A stretch of 64,000 nucleotides of DNA from Tetranychus cinnabarinus (lineage: Eukaryota; Arthropoda; Arachnida; Trombidiformes; Tetranychidae), in contig WHVY01000001.1 in NCBI GenBank assembly GCA_022266195.1, positions 4,154,001 through 4,218,000 of the forward strand. The letters run 5' to 3'. Shown here piece after piece: positions 22,488 to 34,089 of the stretch. The notes beneath the pieces are model-generated. The model ran no database searches. It worked only from the letters and a program-made list of their open reading frames with translations, and was not told the DNA's origin. A program made the translations under genes and the position numbers. Within the stretch, counting starts at the first letter, position 1; every line of letters begins with the position of its first letter.

Positions 22488-24495
22488 ATGAGCTGGGATA
22501 AGATAACATTCATCTGTCGTGATGGTTGTATTACTGGCAATCGTTTTATCTTGACTAACTACTCGCGTTTACTTGGAGAAGCTTTGGAATCATATCAATC
22601 CAAGGCTACTCTTTCCAGTGGTTTAAACGGCAATAAACCTGCTGTTCACTTGAAAAACAATTCAATACGAGATCTAAAGTGCCTTTTTCACGTGCTTTAT
22701 TCATTGACTTATGCTGAAGTCAGTAATCCTAGATTAACTGGGCTGCAAAATGTTGCTCGTTTGTTGGATATAGAATTGACATTAAGAAATGGACGCAATG
22801 GTTTCATCAGAGTTATGGCATCGCCTGTGCCTTATCGTGATCCTATTAATGGCGGTGCCGGCTCTATTGGTGTAATCACATCTGCTGCTGCTATTGCTGC
22901 TACCTCTGCGGTCTCTAGACCACCAACCCCCGAAACTCCACCTTCACCAGTCAATAATAGAAACTCAGGAAATGTAAACAATCCATCAAATGACGTTCAT
23001 ACCAAATCAAGCTCAGTTATTGTGAGACCAGGAGTCAAAGACGCATCTTCAAGAGATCCTAGACTTGAAAAGAATAGAAAAAGACGTGTAGATCAAGCAT
23101 CGCAGAAAAATTCGTCCATAGCAAATGATGGCACTCAAACTGACCCTGAGCTTGAATTGGACTATCCTTACGATGAAAAACCAAATATGCTTGAAGAAAG
23201 GAGTTATAGTGCTGACATGAATGACAATGGATTGGAATTGAGGGGCTATACTTCTTTCATCGATGATAATCAAGACGGAAACCATAACAGAATTTCTTAT
23301 GATATTAATTATAACGATGTTTCTTATGATTCAAATGGGAGTCCAGTTAAATTACGAAAAAATGGACCTGGGGCCGGGCTTTACAGTACCAAAAAATATT
23401 ACACTAAAACAGCAAACAAAGATGAATACACTTGCAATCTGTGCAATTATGTTGTACATTGTTGGACCTCAATCAAAGCTCATATTGAGACTCAACATTA
23501 TCACCTTGAATTCCGGTGTAAACGATGTCCTTTTGTTTCTGTTTGGAGGGCTGATATTGTTAAACATATTCGCAATTATCATAAATCACGAACAAGTTCT
23601 GAAGACACTTATGTAACAAAACAAAGAAAAGAGTTTTCTAGTGAACCTGATTTAAATCCTGAACCTTCTCTTGAACCAGAGGTAAGTTACTGTCAACGCA
23701 ATTATTATTTGAAATATTAAAATCTTTTCCTTTCTCTTTTCTGTTTTTAGAACACAATGGAAATTATTAATTCAGTTAATGGCAATGAAATTAAAATTGA
23801 GCAATCAGACGATCTTCCATCAAATCTTTCACATCAAGATCTCATTGAGGATGAAGAAGAAGAAATCGACGAAGAAGATGATTTGAAAGAACCTTTAATT
23901 GAAGGCAATAAAAGTCTAACATCTAGCTCGGTTAAACCATTCGAGAGATTATCATCACGCATTCCTGATATTAATAAAGATTGTTATGAAGTTATCAGGG
24001 TAGGCAACAAGAAGGTTTACCAATGCATTTCTTGTGCAAAAGAATGTAAAACTTATTGTGGAATCAGAGAACACCAATATTCAACACATTACGGATATAT
24101 TTGTATTTGTAACCATTGTGATGTCAAATACAGATCACGATCAAACATGTTCAAAGTAAGCTCAAAAATTGTTCTTTGTAGAAACGCAATTCATTAATCC
24201 CATTTTTTTGTTTCTTTCTACGTTTAAACAGCACCTTAATCTAGCTCATCAAATCGTCAAAAATTTCACTCAACACTTCGGCTATTTAGTAGAAGATGGA
24301 CACCAAAAGATACCCGAGATACCCCAGGAATCAGTTGATTCTTCTGGAAAATTCAAATGTAAAATATGCTCTAATAATTTCTCGGACAAAGAAATAATCA
24401 TCAATCATCTTGTTTACAAACATCGAATCAAAAGCGATGTCACTCCGTTCTACGAAGAAATTGACGAACAAACAAACCAATTAAACCAATCATAA
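22488..24495 (+). CDS. BTB-like / C2H2 zinc-finger protein, copy 2
   Basis: Three coding exons, 22488-23681, 23751-24155 and 24232-24495; 620 aa with the same architecture as copy 1 at 12337 (divergent BTB-like N-terminus, Pro-rich linker, five C2H2 fingers, acidic stretch). All splice sites are kept. Differences I can see from copy 1: Lys to Val, Pro to Ser and Ile to Val in the linker, Arg to Lys after finger 2, Leu to Ser at the start of exon 2. The linker changes lie outside the fingers and BTB-like part, so both copies look functional. Intron 1 has drifted more than the exons, consistent with selection on the protein. CHIC copy 3 follows 40 bp after the stop. Confidence 0.85.
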
Positions 24496-24535
24496 TTTTC
24501 CTAAGCTGCGATCTCTTCCAAACATTTTTTTTGAT

Positions 24536-25014
24536 ATGGATAAAAAATTAAGCTCAAGCAATCAGAATAGACAACAGTTAGATGATATTATTGAAGAGAT
24601 TGAATCTAATCATGAATCTCATTCCAATGAGAGTGATATTATTTCAATGCCTGACATTGATTAACCCAAAATAAAAAAATAAAGACTCGTGGTAACGAGT
24701 TTGAGGCAACCATAAATCGAGTCAATAATCTCTTAAAAAGTCACCATTCAATAAATGCACGCGTTCTCTTAATTGGATGTCTATGCTGTTGTTGTTCATT
24801 TGGATGTTCCCTATTATGGCCAACACTAGCTTTATCCAAACGTACTCGAAATGCTTTAGAGAAGCTACTGTACAGTGAAAATAATCGTCTCTATCACAAG
24901 CTTGGCCTTAATTGGAAACTAGGCAAAGAAAGATGTCACTCTAACAATTCATTCATGGATTATGTCCTCATCATTGAATTTCTTCCTAAACACCATATTT
25001 ATTTACCTGATTGA
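24536..25014 (+). pseudogene. CHIC-like, copy 3 (pseudogene)
   Basis: Same 27-codon deletion as copy 2, plus a TAT to TAA stop at 24662-24664 (codon 43) and a 1-nt deletion shortly after, in the A-rich stretch near 24670. The Cys-rich segment and C-terminal half are still readable in a shifted frame. Together with the missing 5' region this is a decayed copy. Confidence 0.88.
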
Positions 25015-25918
25015 CAGTTTACATTCAAACAAACCATTTAAATCAGCCTTTCTTCTTGACCTTAAAGTCTGTTTCATTTTCTTTCAGCATTTTATCATCA
25101 AATATATCTTTTGTTTTATTTTAAATCAGGTCAACGGAACTTTCAAAGCCAATCAACCATATGTGTGGTTAACAAAATTTCTGAGATTAAATTTTGCGAT
25201 TGTAGCTTGTTAAAAATTTCAATCGACCCCATAAATAATTATTGTATGTTATTCAAATCGGTTAAACTATTGACATCATCCAGTGTCAATTTTTGTGAGC
25301 TTAGCAAGAAATGACTATCCATAATCAAATGATCAAAAATAAACTTAATTAGATAACAAATTCAGAAGAATTATCAGGGTTTAATGATTGAACTTTGATT
25401 ATCGAATTGTAGCAGAAAATGACTAAAATTATAAAAATTAGTTTCGTGACAAGTCCAAGAAATTTTTTCAGTAGCTTTGCTTTTTTTAAACTGATTAGTG
25501 TAAAAATCTAAAGATTTTGAAACCTAGAATATATTTATACAGTAATATTTCTGTACATTTCTGTAGTTTCTAAAATTGACTATACTAAAAGTTGAGAAAA
25601 CTGAAGAAATCAAAAATTGGTAAATCGAGGAACAATTTATTATCTCATGGTTAAAAGATGGAATGACAACTCATTCACTAAAAATAGGCTGTAGAATGGA
25701 TTCCTCGGAACAATCTTACGAATGAAAACATGGGATCAACATTACAGATTGAGAAAAAAATGTAATAAGAAAAAGAAGAAAAGAGATCGAAGGAGTCCAT
25801 TTTATAAATTAGTTAAACTACTAAAAATGGTATCAATGCTAAATTTTGATGTCCTATGTGGCTGAATTTAATCTCTGTGTTGATTAAATCATTTTGACTA
25901 GGAATGCTGGCGTCAACT
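25015..25918. repeat. CHIC copy-3 flank and spacer to NUP42
   Basis: Repeats the 3' flank and spacer of CHIC copy 1 (9823-10709) in parts, ending at the NUP42 stop. No gene. It also contains, at about 25901-25925, the sequence found at the abnormal junctions of both NUP42 fragments. Confidence 0.6.
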
Positions 25919-27217
25919 TCAAAGACAAAGTTCCTTTGGTGGAGGGTTGATTGGAATATGCGGAAATGTGAATTTGTCAGCCTTATATTGACTCAACTCT
26001 TCTGGAGCAAGAGAGCTCATTACACTATAAATACCGCTGTCGTCATCGGAAAGATTCATAGATATTTTGCCCTGTGTTGTTTGTTGTTGAGATAAGTATG
26101 ATGACATCATTTTAGGGTCAGCAGTATTTGATGGCAGCATCGACGAAAACATGGGTGCCAATGGATTATGAGCCATCGGCATAGGCATGGTTACTCCATA
26201 GTAAGGTGCTTGAACGGGCACCGTTAACATAGGCGTTGGGGTCAGATAATACTGATTTTGGGCCTGATGAGCTAGATGAGGTTGATATTGTTGAATTTGC
26301 TGAAGAGTTCGATTAAAACTAAATCCAACTTGAGGCTCTAAAATGAAAGAAGAAAATAAAATTAAATCATCAAGTTTTAATAGCAACGGAAATTCAATTT
26401 GCAATAAATTACTTTGGCTAGACTCGATTTCTTTGAGCTTTTGATTAAAGCTAAATCCAGTCGATTGTTGATGGTGTTGACCACCGGAACCATGATGTTG
26501 ATTGTTAGATTGGTGCAGTCCTCCACTTTGACCTTGACCATGACCATGGTGTGCTCCTTGAGATTGCCTTTGACTGCTTGAGTGAGATTGATGATTGCTT
26601 GGCTGCATTTGTTGATGCCTCTGAACTTGCCAATATTGAACTGGTATGATTCCATGTTGTTGATGTTGAGAATGATGAGTTTGATGAACTTGTCCACTAG
26701 TCCCACTGATAGTGTTACCACTAGTACCACTTCCAGAATGACCGGTATGACTATGCTGTAACCTACTTTGATGATTATAGGATTGTCCACCGCTTGCTTG
26801 AAATTGTCTATCATAAACAGTTCCAACATAATGATACTGATCAGGTTTCTTAGAAGATACCATTGAACCTCGTTGGTTGTAGCCAGATCCAGTTCCTGGA
26901 ACAGCAGCAGCAGCAGCGGCAGCAGCTACCGGGTTATTAATATAATTTGGTCCAGGGAATCGATTTACATATTGATCGGGATACCGTGGAATGTTATGAC
27001 TAGTTGAATAATTAACTACAAAGGTAAAAAATGAGAAAAAATAGAGGCAATTTTAACAAAAGAAATGCAAATCTTTCATAAAGACTATGCTACCAATAAG
27101 TAAATAAAAGGGTCAGGTGGATAGTAAAGAGTAAAACTTACCTCGATCAACATGTTCAAAACGGCATCGGTCGCCAAATTTGCAAAAGCCAGTCTGATAA
27201 TATTTGCAAACAACCAT
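25919..27217 (-). CDS. NUP42: Nucleoporin NUP42 (NUPL2), CCCH zinc finger and Gle1-binding tail
   Basis: Three exons, 27217-27142, 27015-26413 and 26337-25919, giving 365 aa; all splice phases agree. NUP42 sits on the cytoplasmic face of the nuclear pore and binds Gle1 to help DDX19-driven mRNA export. Seen: an N-terminal CCCH finger within the first 24 residues (CKYYQTGFCKFGDRCRFEH); an Ala run; a His/Gln/Ser/Gly-rich low-complexity middle with two GFSFN motifs in place of many FG repeats; a Pro/Met/Tyr-rich stretch; and the Gle1-binding C-terminus (LAPEELSQYKADKFTFPHIP, then INPPPKEL), matching the human end. The last intron is 75 bp, divisible by three and without stops, so retention would add 25 residues. 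Two broken copies of its tail lie at 10.7 and 21.0 kb. Divergent to CNIH4. Confidence 0.88.
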
Positions 27218-27645
27218 AATTATCTTAAGGCGCACAAAATAAATAACAATAATGGAAGATTTTTAAATGAAAAAATGACAATTAGACAGAAGATATTGCA
27301 AGAGGAAAAGAGAGGTCACAAGAGGTAAAAGCGTTTTCTATTGATAGATAAAATTTAAAAGTTTTATCATACAAATCATCAAAACAATGTTAAGATAAAC
27401 AGAATATAATTAAGAATGAAGGAAAAGGAATTGACGGAAGAAGTAAAAAGAGATCCAATTAAATTAACAATTTAAGTAACAAGAAAAACTAAATTAAAAT
27501 CAACAACAGACAAGAAGAGTAATGAGACTGGGCAATACAGAGGAAGGTTTGAACTTACATTTGTGGAAGTAGCATAAGCTTCTATAAAAGCTTCACAATT
27601 CACAATTCTTAACATTACTTTCTTTTTCTTACCTCTCTTCCTCTC
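27218..27645. promoter_or_regulatory. Bidirectional promoter region, NUP42 / CNIH4
   Basis: 428 bp between divergent start codons. Purine-rich on the plus strand in the middle; no clear TATA box. Confidence 0.45.
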
Positions 27646-28218
27646 ATGATGAACATCGAATCTGCGTTGTTCACCTTTGCTCTTATTGATACGGGTGCTC
27701 TTCTTTTCCTGTCAATCTACTTCGTAAGTAATTTGAACCTTTCCTCGAATAGTTTGTTTGATAATAATATCAATTCGATTGATCTTCATGTTTCAGATCA
27801 TTACCTTGTCAGACTTGGAGTGTGATTACATTAACTCTCGGGATTGCTGTGATAAACTTAATCCACTGGTTAAATTTGAATTCTGCGGCCATGGTTTGTT
27901 GACAATCGCCCTTCTATTGACCGGCCATTGGATACTCTTTATAATCAATGCGCCATTAACTATTTGGATGATTTACAGGTATCTTGTTTTGTTATCATTT
28001 ATCCGTGTTTCACTCATATTGACTGATGTCTTCTTTTCTTATTCAGATATTGCTCAGTGCCACAAGGCAACATGGGTCTATTTGATCCGACAGAAATTTA
28101 TCATAAAGGAAATTTAAAGCAATATACAACACATTCCATCATGCACCTATGTTTTCAGCTGATTCACTTTTTTGTATTCCTTTACTGTTTGATAATTTCT
28201 TTACTCACAAGTAGTTGA
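27646..28218 (+). CDS. CNIH4: Cornichon family protein CNIH4
   Basis: Three exons, 27646-27723, 27797-27978 and 28047-28218; 143 aa, close to the 139 aa of human CNIH4. Cornichons are small ER membrane cargo receptors that load selected membrane proteins (GPCRs for CNIH4) into COPII vesicles. Seen: three hydrophobic spans; the cornichon signature ITLSDLECDYINSRDCCDKL at the end of span 1; and the second conserved block VPQGNMGLFDPTEIYHKG before the last span. These residues favour CNIH4 over CNIH1-3. Introns are 73 and 68 bp. The start uses the first of two adjacent ATGs. An AATAAA at 28472-28477 is a possible poly(A) signal. Confidence 0.94.
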
Positions 28219-28913
28219 AGCTTAAATCACATGATTTGAATCAAAATCACACCCAAGTTGATAAATCCATAAATTCGTCAATTTTTAATATTACTATAAT
28301 ACTATTTTATGATCTCATGTGGTAGGGTTAAATTATTTGAATGAAAACAATTTTTCACTACACTTTAAAAAAATTTTGCTAAAATAATATTGTAACTTTT
28401 TAAAACATTTCATTTTGCAACTTCACTCGAACTAGACTTTATTAAAACTCGCCATTTTATTTTATTCTGTAAATAAAGCAAGATAGAGTTAGATGTCATC
28501 CAAAAATAAAATCAAAAATCAAATGTTTATTACATTAAAAGTTCCACATATCACTTTGATTTTCACGCAAATAGTTTTTGATTTTTCAAAATAGCCCAAG
28601 AATTCATCCATGTGAGATCACTCATTATCGACTCATTGACTTGAAAAGCTGAGGCCTCAGTTCGTCTAATTGGTAACCGTAAACGAACGGAGTGGTAAAA
28701 GTTCTCAAAATAGTTTCAAATTCATAAATCGATGAAAATAAATATTGAAAGAATTTTTCTCATTATTTTATGTCAATAAATTGTTTATTTATTTCGCAGG
28801 TTTAACAAGTTGCTATACTTAATTATTTTACAAGATAAAGATTTATAAGTATTTTATCGGTAAATTTACAATCTAAAATATTACAAATTCAATTATACAT
28901 GAAATACAATAAT
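28219..28913. other. Convergent 3' region, CNIH4 / SPG7
   Basis: Both neighbouring genes end here, so it holds their 3' UTRs. AT-rich, no ORF or structured element recognised. Confidence 0.4.
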
Positions 28914-31643
28914 TTAAACTCTGTCTGAAGGCTTAGAGTTATTTGGTCTGTTTTCATCGTTAGAAATAATTTCATTGGGTGAAGATTCTTGATTCTCTTG
29001 ACTCTCTGAGTTTTCATAAGCAGACAAGTCTAGAGATTGAATCATCTTTTTGGCTCCATGTGGAGGTGGGCCAATCAATTTTTCAATGTCATTGTAATTA
29101 AGAACTTCTCGTTCCAAAAGTTCCTCTGAGAGTTTCTTTAATTTATCTTTGTTTTCAAGTAAAATTTTTTCGGTTGCTTTGTAGGCCTGAGCAACTAACA
29201 TGCGAGCTTGGTTATCAATAATATTGCCTAATTTTTTACTATAAGGTTTTTTTGAAAAGCTATCATCACCATCTTCACTGGCAAAAGATAGTGGACCTAC
29301 GACATCGTCCATTCCATATTGTTTAATCATTCCATAAGCCATTTTGGTAACTTTTTTCAAATCATCTTGAGCACCAGAGCTTATTCTGTTGAAAATAACA
29401 GATTCAGCAACTCTACCGCCTAAAGCCATGCACATCTTATCAAATAATTCCTCCTTTGAGTAAAGTTGTTGCTCTGTCGGTAAATATTGAGCGAAACCAA
29501 GCACATTGTTAGTTCGCGGAACAATAGTGACCTTAAGAAGAGCATCGGTGTGCTTCAATAACCATCCAGTTAAAGCATGTCCACATTCGTGATAAGCCAC
29601 AACCTTCTTCTCTCCTGGACTTAGAGCTTGACTTTTCTTCTCGATTCCACCAATAACTCTTTCAACGGCATATTCAAGATCATTAGGAGTAACTGCTTTG
29701 CGTTTATATCTAGCCGCATTAAGGGCTGATTCATTGCACACATTGGCGATATCGGCTCCACTGAATCCAGGAGTTAAAGAGGCCAGACGTGATGAGACAT
29801 TTTCTGGTTTTATCGAAAGTTTTATATTTTTCAAGTATTTCTCAAAAGTTTCTTTTCTTTCTTCGAGTGTAGGTAAATCTATGAGAATATGTCGATCAAA
29901 TCTACCAGGTCGAAGTAGTGCTTTGTCCAGAACTTCAGCTCTGTTTGTCGACCCTAAAAGAATGACACCTTCTCGGCCAGCCATACCATCCATTTCAACT
30001 AGCAATTGATTTAGAGTTTGTTCTTCTTCTCCTGAAGTTTCGACTCTAGTCCCACTCCTTTTCCTTCCGATTGCATCGATTTCGTCAATATAAACTATAC
30101 AAGGGGCTCTTTTTCGAGCTTCTTTGAAAAGATCTCTCACTCGAGATGCTCCAAGTCCTCCAATCATTTCGATGAACTCAGTTCCAGCCATCGCCAAAAA
30201 CGGAACATTTGCTTCTGAGGCAACTGCTTTGGCTAACATAGTTTTACCACAACCAGGAGGACCTAAAAGCAAAACACCTCGAGGTACTTTAGCTCCTAAT
30301 GCCTGTGAATTAAATAATGATATTAAAATTGCATTTGCATCGATAAAATAAAAATAATACCTTGAATTTTTCAGGAGCTTTGAGATAATCGACAAACTCC
30401 ATAATTTCAATTTTTGCTTCTTTGAGACCTGCAACATCGGCAAATTTAACTCCTTTACCTGCTCCTGTTAATGAATCGACAACAGTGAAACGTGCTCTAC
30501 CAAGTTTGGACTGTAAGAAAATAATTAATAGTTCTTATTAGATATTTTCAAAAAGTTTTATCAAGAAATCAATGTTATTCATAAAAATATGTCAGAAAAT
30601 AAGATGCTAATGCAAGTCAAACGTCAAATTCAGTCCATTCATAACATACTTTGCATTTACTAACTAATTGATTTCTGATGTTTTTACGGTGAATTGTTAT
30701 TTTTGAAGGTAGTGATAGATAAAACTTACGAAAACATTACTAGAAGATGAGACACTTGATCGGACTTGTGTTAAAGAGAGAGCGTATAAGGCTAACATAA
30801 TTAACAACAACAGAGTGATGTAGCTATTGTCACCACCTCTTTCATAGAAAACAGGAACACCATTTTCGGAGCTTATTCCCAGATCTTCTTCAGCCTTTCT
30901 CAATTTTCTTTCAAATGATTCGATGTCAGCAACATTTAGGAAAAAAGTTCTAAGATAAGGCCTTTTTCCTTGAATTATAGCTCCATCATGAAGTTGAACA
31001 ATGACCATGTTTCGGTCAGGACGAATAGTCAATTGTTTTACTTCTCCTGTACTCAACATTAAATGATAGAACTCGTTCCAAGATATGAAACCCATATTAA
31101 CTTCACCTTGTGGGTCAGATTGCATAGCGTAAAGTAAATACCCAATCAAGAACATAGAGAGTACAGAATGAGCGAACATGTAAACTTTCTGATCGTCTTT
31201 TTTATTTTTTTCTGGGTCCTCTTTTTCTTTTTCGGGATCTTTCTCTTTGTTTGCGTCTTTATCTTTCGTACTGTCACTTGAATTGGACCGAGATTGTCTA
31301 TCCAAAGGTGACCTGAATCTAGTGAGAAAATACGCAAATTGTCAGTGAGAATCTACAAATAATTACTGAAGACCAACCTTTCTTCCTTTTTGTCCCCATT
31401 AGATGTCGAATAGTTACTTATTATAATATGATTTCCAACACATTTAACCTTGATGGTTCTCCAATTTACTAACAGTTGCTGCATCGGTAAATAAGATTGT
31501 TTCAATAGCTGATTTTGCACATTAGATGACATATAATTTCTGATGAGCAGTTGACTTAATAATGGACGACACCGTTGACACACAGATAAAGGAGAAGAGC
31601 GAATCGGTATGCAAACCAATTTACCGAATGAAAGTGAGGCCAT
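28914..31643 (-). CDS. SPG7: Paraplegin (SPG7), mitochondrial m-AAA protease subunit
   Basis: Four exons, 31643-31378, 31318-30730, 30510-30361 and 30302-28914; 797 aa (human 795). Paraplegin is an ATP-dependent zinc protease of the inner mitochondrial membrane that works in hetero-oligomers with AFG3L2. Seen: a basic, Ser-rich N-terminal targeting region; a charged Lys/Glu linker; two transmembrane spans (MFAHSVLSMFLIGYLLYAM and YITLLLLIMLALYALSL) around an FtsH extracellular domain; AAA domain with Walker A GPPGCGKT (about 349-356), Walker B IVYIDEIDAIG, and Arg fingers RPGRFDRH; M41 peptidase site HECGH at 573-577. The motif IGPPPHGAKKMI near the end and GGLGASRVRDLFKEAR are paraplegin-like rather than AFG3L2-like. 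Shares a short promoter region with HSPBAP1. Confidence 0.96.
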
Positions 31644-31921
31644 CTTAACCAGATAATTTTTTTTACAATTAATTAGATAGAAATCAACTATAATTTATAG
31701 TCTAAAGATTAAAAACATTACTGTAACATGAGCTACAATAAACTCGAAAATTTCATCATATGAAACAGCTGTTTTAAAAGGGCCTGTTTACTTATTACAA
31801 AAAGTAAATACTTAATTAATCCAATTTAAATTAGTATTTTGATTGAGTGCCACCTGATTGAAATCAAGACCAATCAAGATTAATAGTTTAACCATAAGAT
31901 AATATTCAATCTTTACAGAAA
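31644..31921. promoter_or_regulatory. Bidirectional promoter region, SPG7 / HSPBAP1
   Basis: Only 278 bp separate the two divergent start codons, the shortest such pair in the window; both leaders and core promoters must fit here. Confidence 0.5.
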
Positions 31922-33195
31922 ATGTCAGATCAACCATCATCAACCTTCAACCCGATCAAATATAATGAACCTTTGATTCTTCGTAACAGCAAAGTGACTA
32001 ATTGGCCTTGCTATCAGTGGAAAACAAAAGATTGGCTTCGCAACTGTGCAGCTTTGCAGCTAAATTTCAGGATACATGATAAAGATTCTCAGCAAATTCC
32101 ATGGGAAAATGAGGCTATCACCAGAATTGATGCTACTCTTGATCAATTTCTCGATTGGAGGAACAACAAAATAACTCAACCCAACAATCCGTTTGCCGAT
32201 TTTGATCCTGCAAGTTTTTGGGCTTACAGCTCTTACAATCACTTAGCCAAACTCCCTTATGAATCATCCAAAGCTTTGATTGAATCTATCTCGTGGTCAT
32301 CAATTGATTTCGGGTCTCATCTGGGAAAGGATGGATCATCAAGTACTCTCTGGATTGGTTCTACGGGAGCGGCTACTCCTTGCCATTATGATACCTATGG
32401 TTATAATATTGTCACCCAAATTGTCGGAAAGTAAGATAACATCACCTCTTGTTGAAATTCGAACCATTTCTAATTTTCTTATCTCACAGAAAACTTTGGA
32501 TACTTTTCCCGCCCAGTGATGCTGTTAATTTATACCCAACTCGTATACCCTTCGAAGAATCGAGTGTATTTAGCGAAGTAAACCTCTGTCGTCCAGATTT
32601 CAATTTATTTCCAAAATTTCGAGAAGCTCATCCTTACAGTGTGATACTTGAACCCGGAGACGTGCTTTATGTCCCACATCATTGGTGGCATTATGTCAAA
32701 TGTTATGATGATCAGCCTGATGGTCTATGTATTTCCATTAATCAATGGCTACCAACTGACAATACCTTTGATTCTTTGTGTGAAGGAGTAACGAGTCTTT
32801 TAATCAATACGCTCTTTCCATTTTATCAACCGGACGATGAAAATTGGCTTAACGACAGCACTGATGACAGTTTGTTGAATGACCCTTCAATGATTATCAG
32901 CTTAATCGGAAAGCTATCTTCAAATCAATCCAATTTATGTTCCAAGATTGACCGCTGGATTGATTATATTCCTGAAAATTGTGAGCCAGTGCAGGAAATT
33001 GATTATAACCAATTAATGGCTAAATATTTTCCTGATGTTGATGTTAAATCGATATATAATAAACAAGATTGTGAAAACAAAATTGGACAACAAACAAGCG
33101 AGCATCCAGCCAAAAGTATCATCAAATGTTTCCTCAAACCAAATGTAATCGAGTTAATTTCTAAAAACATATTAGACGAGATCAGACGCGATTAA
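31922..33195 (+). CDS. HSPBAP1: HSPB1-associated protein 1 (HSPBAP1), JmjC-type oxygenase
   Basis: Two exons, 31922-32430 and 32490-33195; 404 aa. HSPBAP1 belongs to the cupin_8/JmjC group of Fe(II)- and 2-oxoglutarate-dependent oxygenases; the human protein binds the small heat-shock protein HSPB1, substrate unsettled. Seen: N-terminal PLILRN start of the fold; STLWIGSTGAATPCHYDTYG with metal ligands His155 and Asp157; WILFPPSDAVNLYPTRIPFE and ESSVFSEVN as in human; EPGDVLYVPHHWWHYV with the third ligand at about His237. The iron triad is therefore complete. The C-terminal third is divergent. The intron is 59 bp. AATAAA at 33523-33528 is a plausible poly(A) signal. Confidence 0.93.
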
Positions 33196-34089
33196 ATTTT
33201 ACCGTTTTCTATGCACAAATAGTATGTATTTTCAATTTAAACAGTTTTGTATCATTCAAACCTGTTCAACTTGTTTTGTTCTTTAGATTCACCTTAATTT
33301 CACCTGAAACCGCAAAAATGACAATTTTTTAAAATATACATGTATATGTAACTTGAAATCTGATATCGAAACCGTCAGTTCATTGTTCTGGAATTCTACC
33401 CACAATTAGCAGAGTTTAAGTCATTTTAAATTGCTATTGTTTTATTTCAAAATGAAGCAAAAAATGATTAGATTTCTGTGATTATTTTCAGATTTAACGA
33501 GCAACATTAAATGTTTATCACGAATAAAAGTTTTACATTTCAGTATCTTTTCTTTTCTTTCAAAGAGTTATTTTTAAATTTAGCAAGATAATTTGCTCAT
33601 TTTGTAACCAATGCCACAATTAGTGCAACAACATTATTAAATTACAAAATGAACGTATCAAATAATTGATCGCTTTTTTAAATTTATTTGTATTAAACTC
33701 TCCGAAAGGAAAAGAGAAGATCATTTTTTTATATATTTTGTCAGGAATATTGATTGACGCTTGTTTAGCTGATAATTTTTTACACTCTGTGAAATCTTAA
33801 TGGGTCCATAAAATGGATGGGGACAATATAGCCAAAAATTGATTACAAATTATTCCATTGCTATCAGTTTTTTAACAGAAAAGCAAAGATGATTTAAACG
33901 GTAGTTCAAATTGATTCGATGAATTTATCATTTAGGTAATGGCGATGGCTCACTCAAATTGTTATTAGGACAATCGGGACACCAACAGTAAGATCACGAT
34001 GAAAGAAAACATTTTCGTATGAACGATATAAAGTGAATTATTAGAAATGTTCACTTTGGTTAAGGAGTTGATCACGGGGATAAATTTAA
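33196..34089. other. Convergent 3' region, HSPBAP1 / TOM1
   Basis: About 0.9 kb of AT-rich sequence between two converging genes. No ORF or repeat recognised. Confidence 0.4.

Noticed and set aside
27646..28218. CNIH1-3 rather than CNIH4 identity
   Set aside because: The DCCDKLNPL and QGNMGLFDPTEI blocks and 143-aa length fit CNIH4.
28914..31643. AFG3L2 instead of paraplegin
   Set aside because: The IGPPPHGAKKMI ending, GGLGASRVRDLFKEAR and near-identical length match paraplegin.
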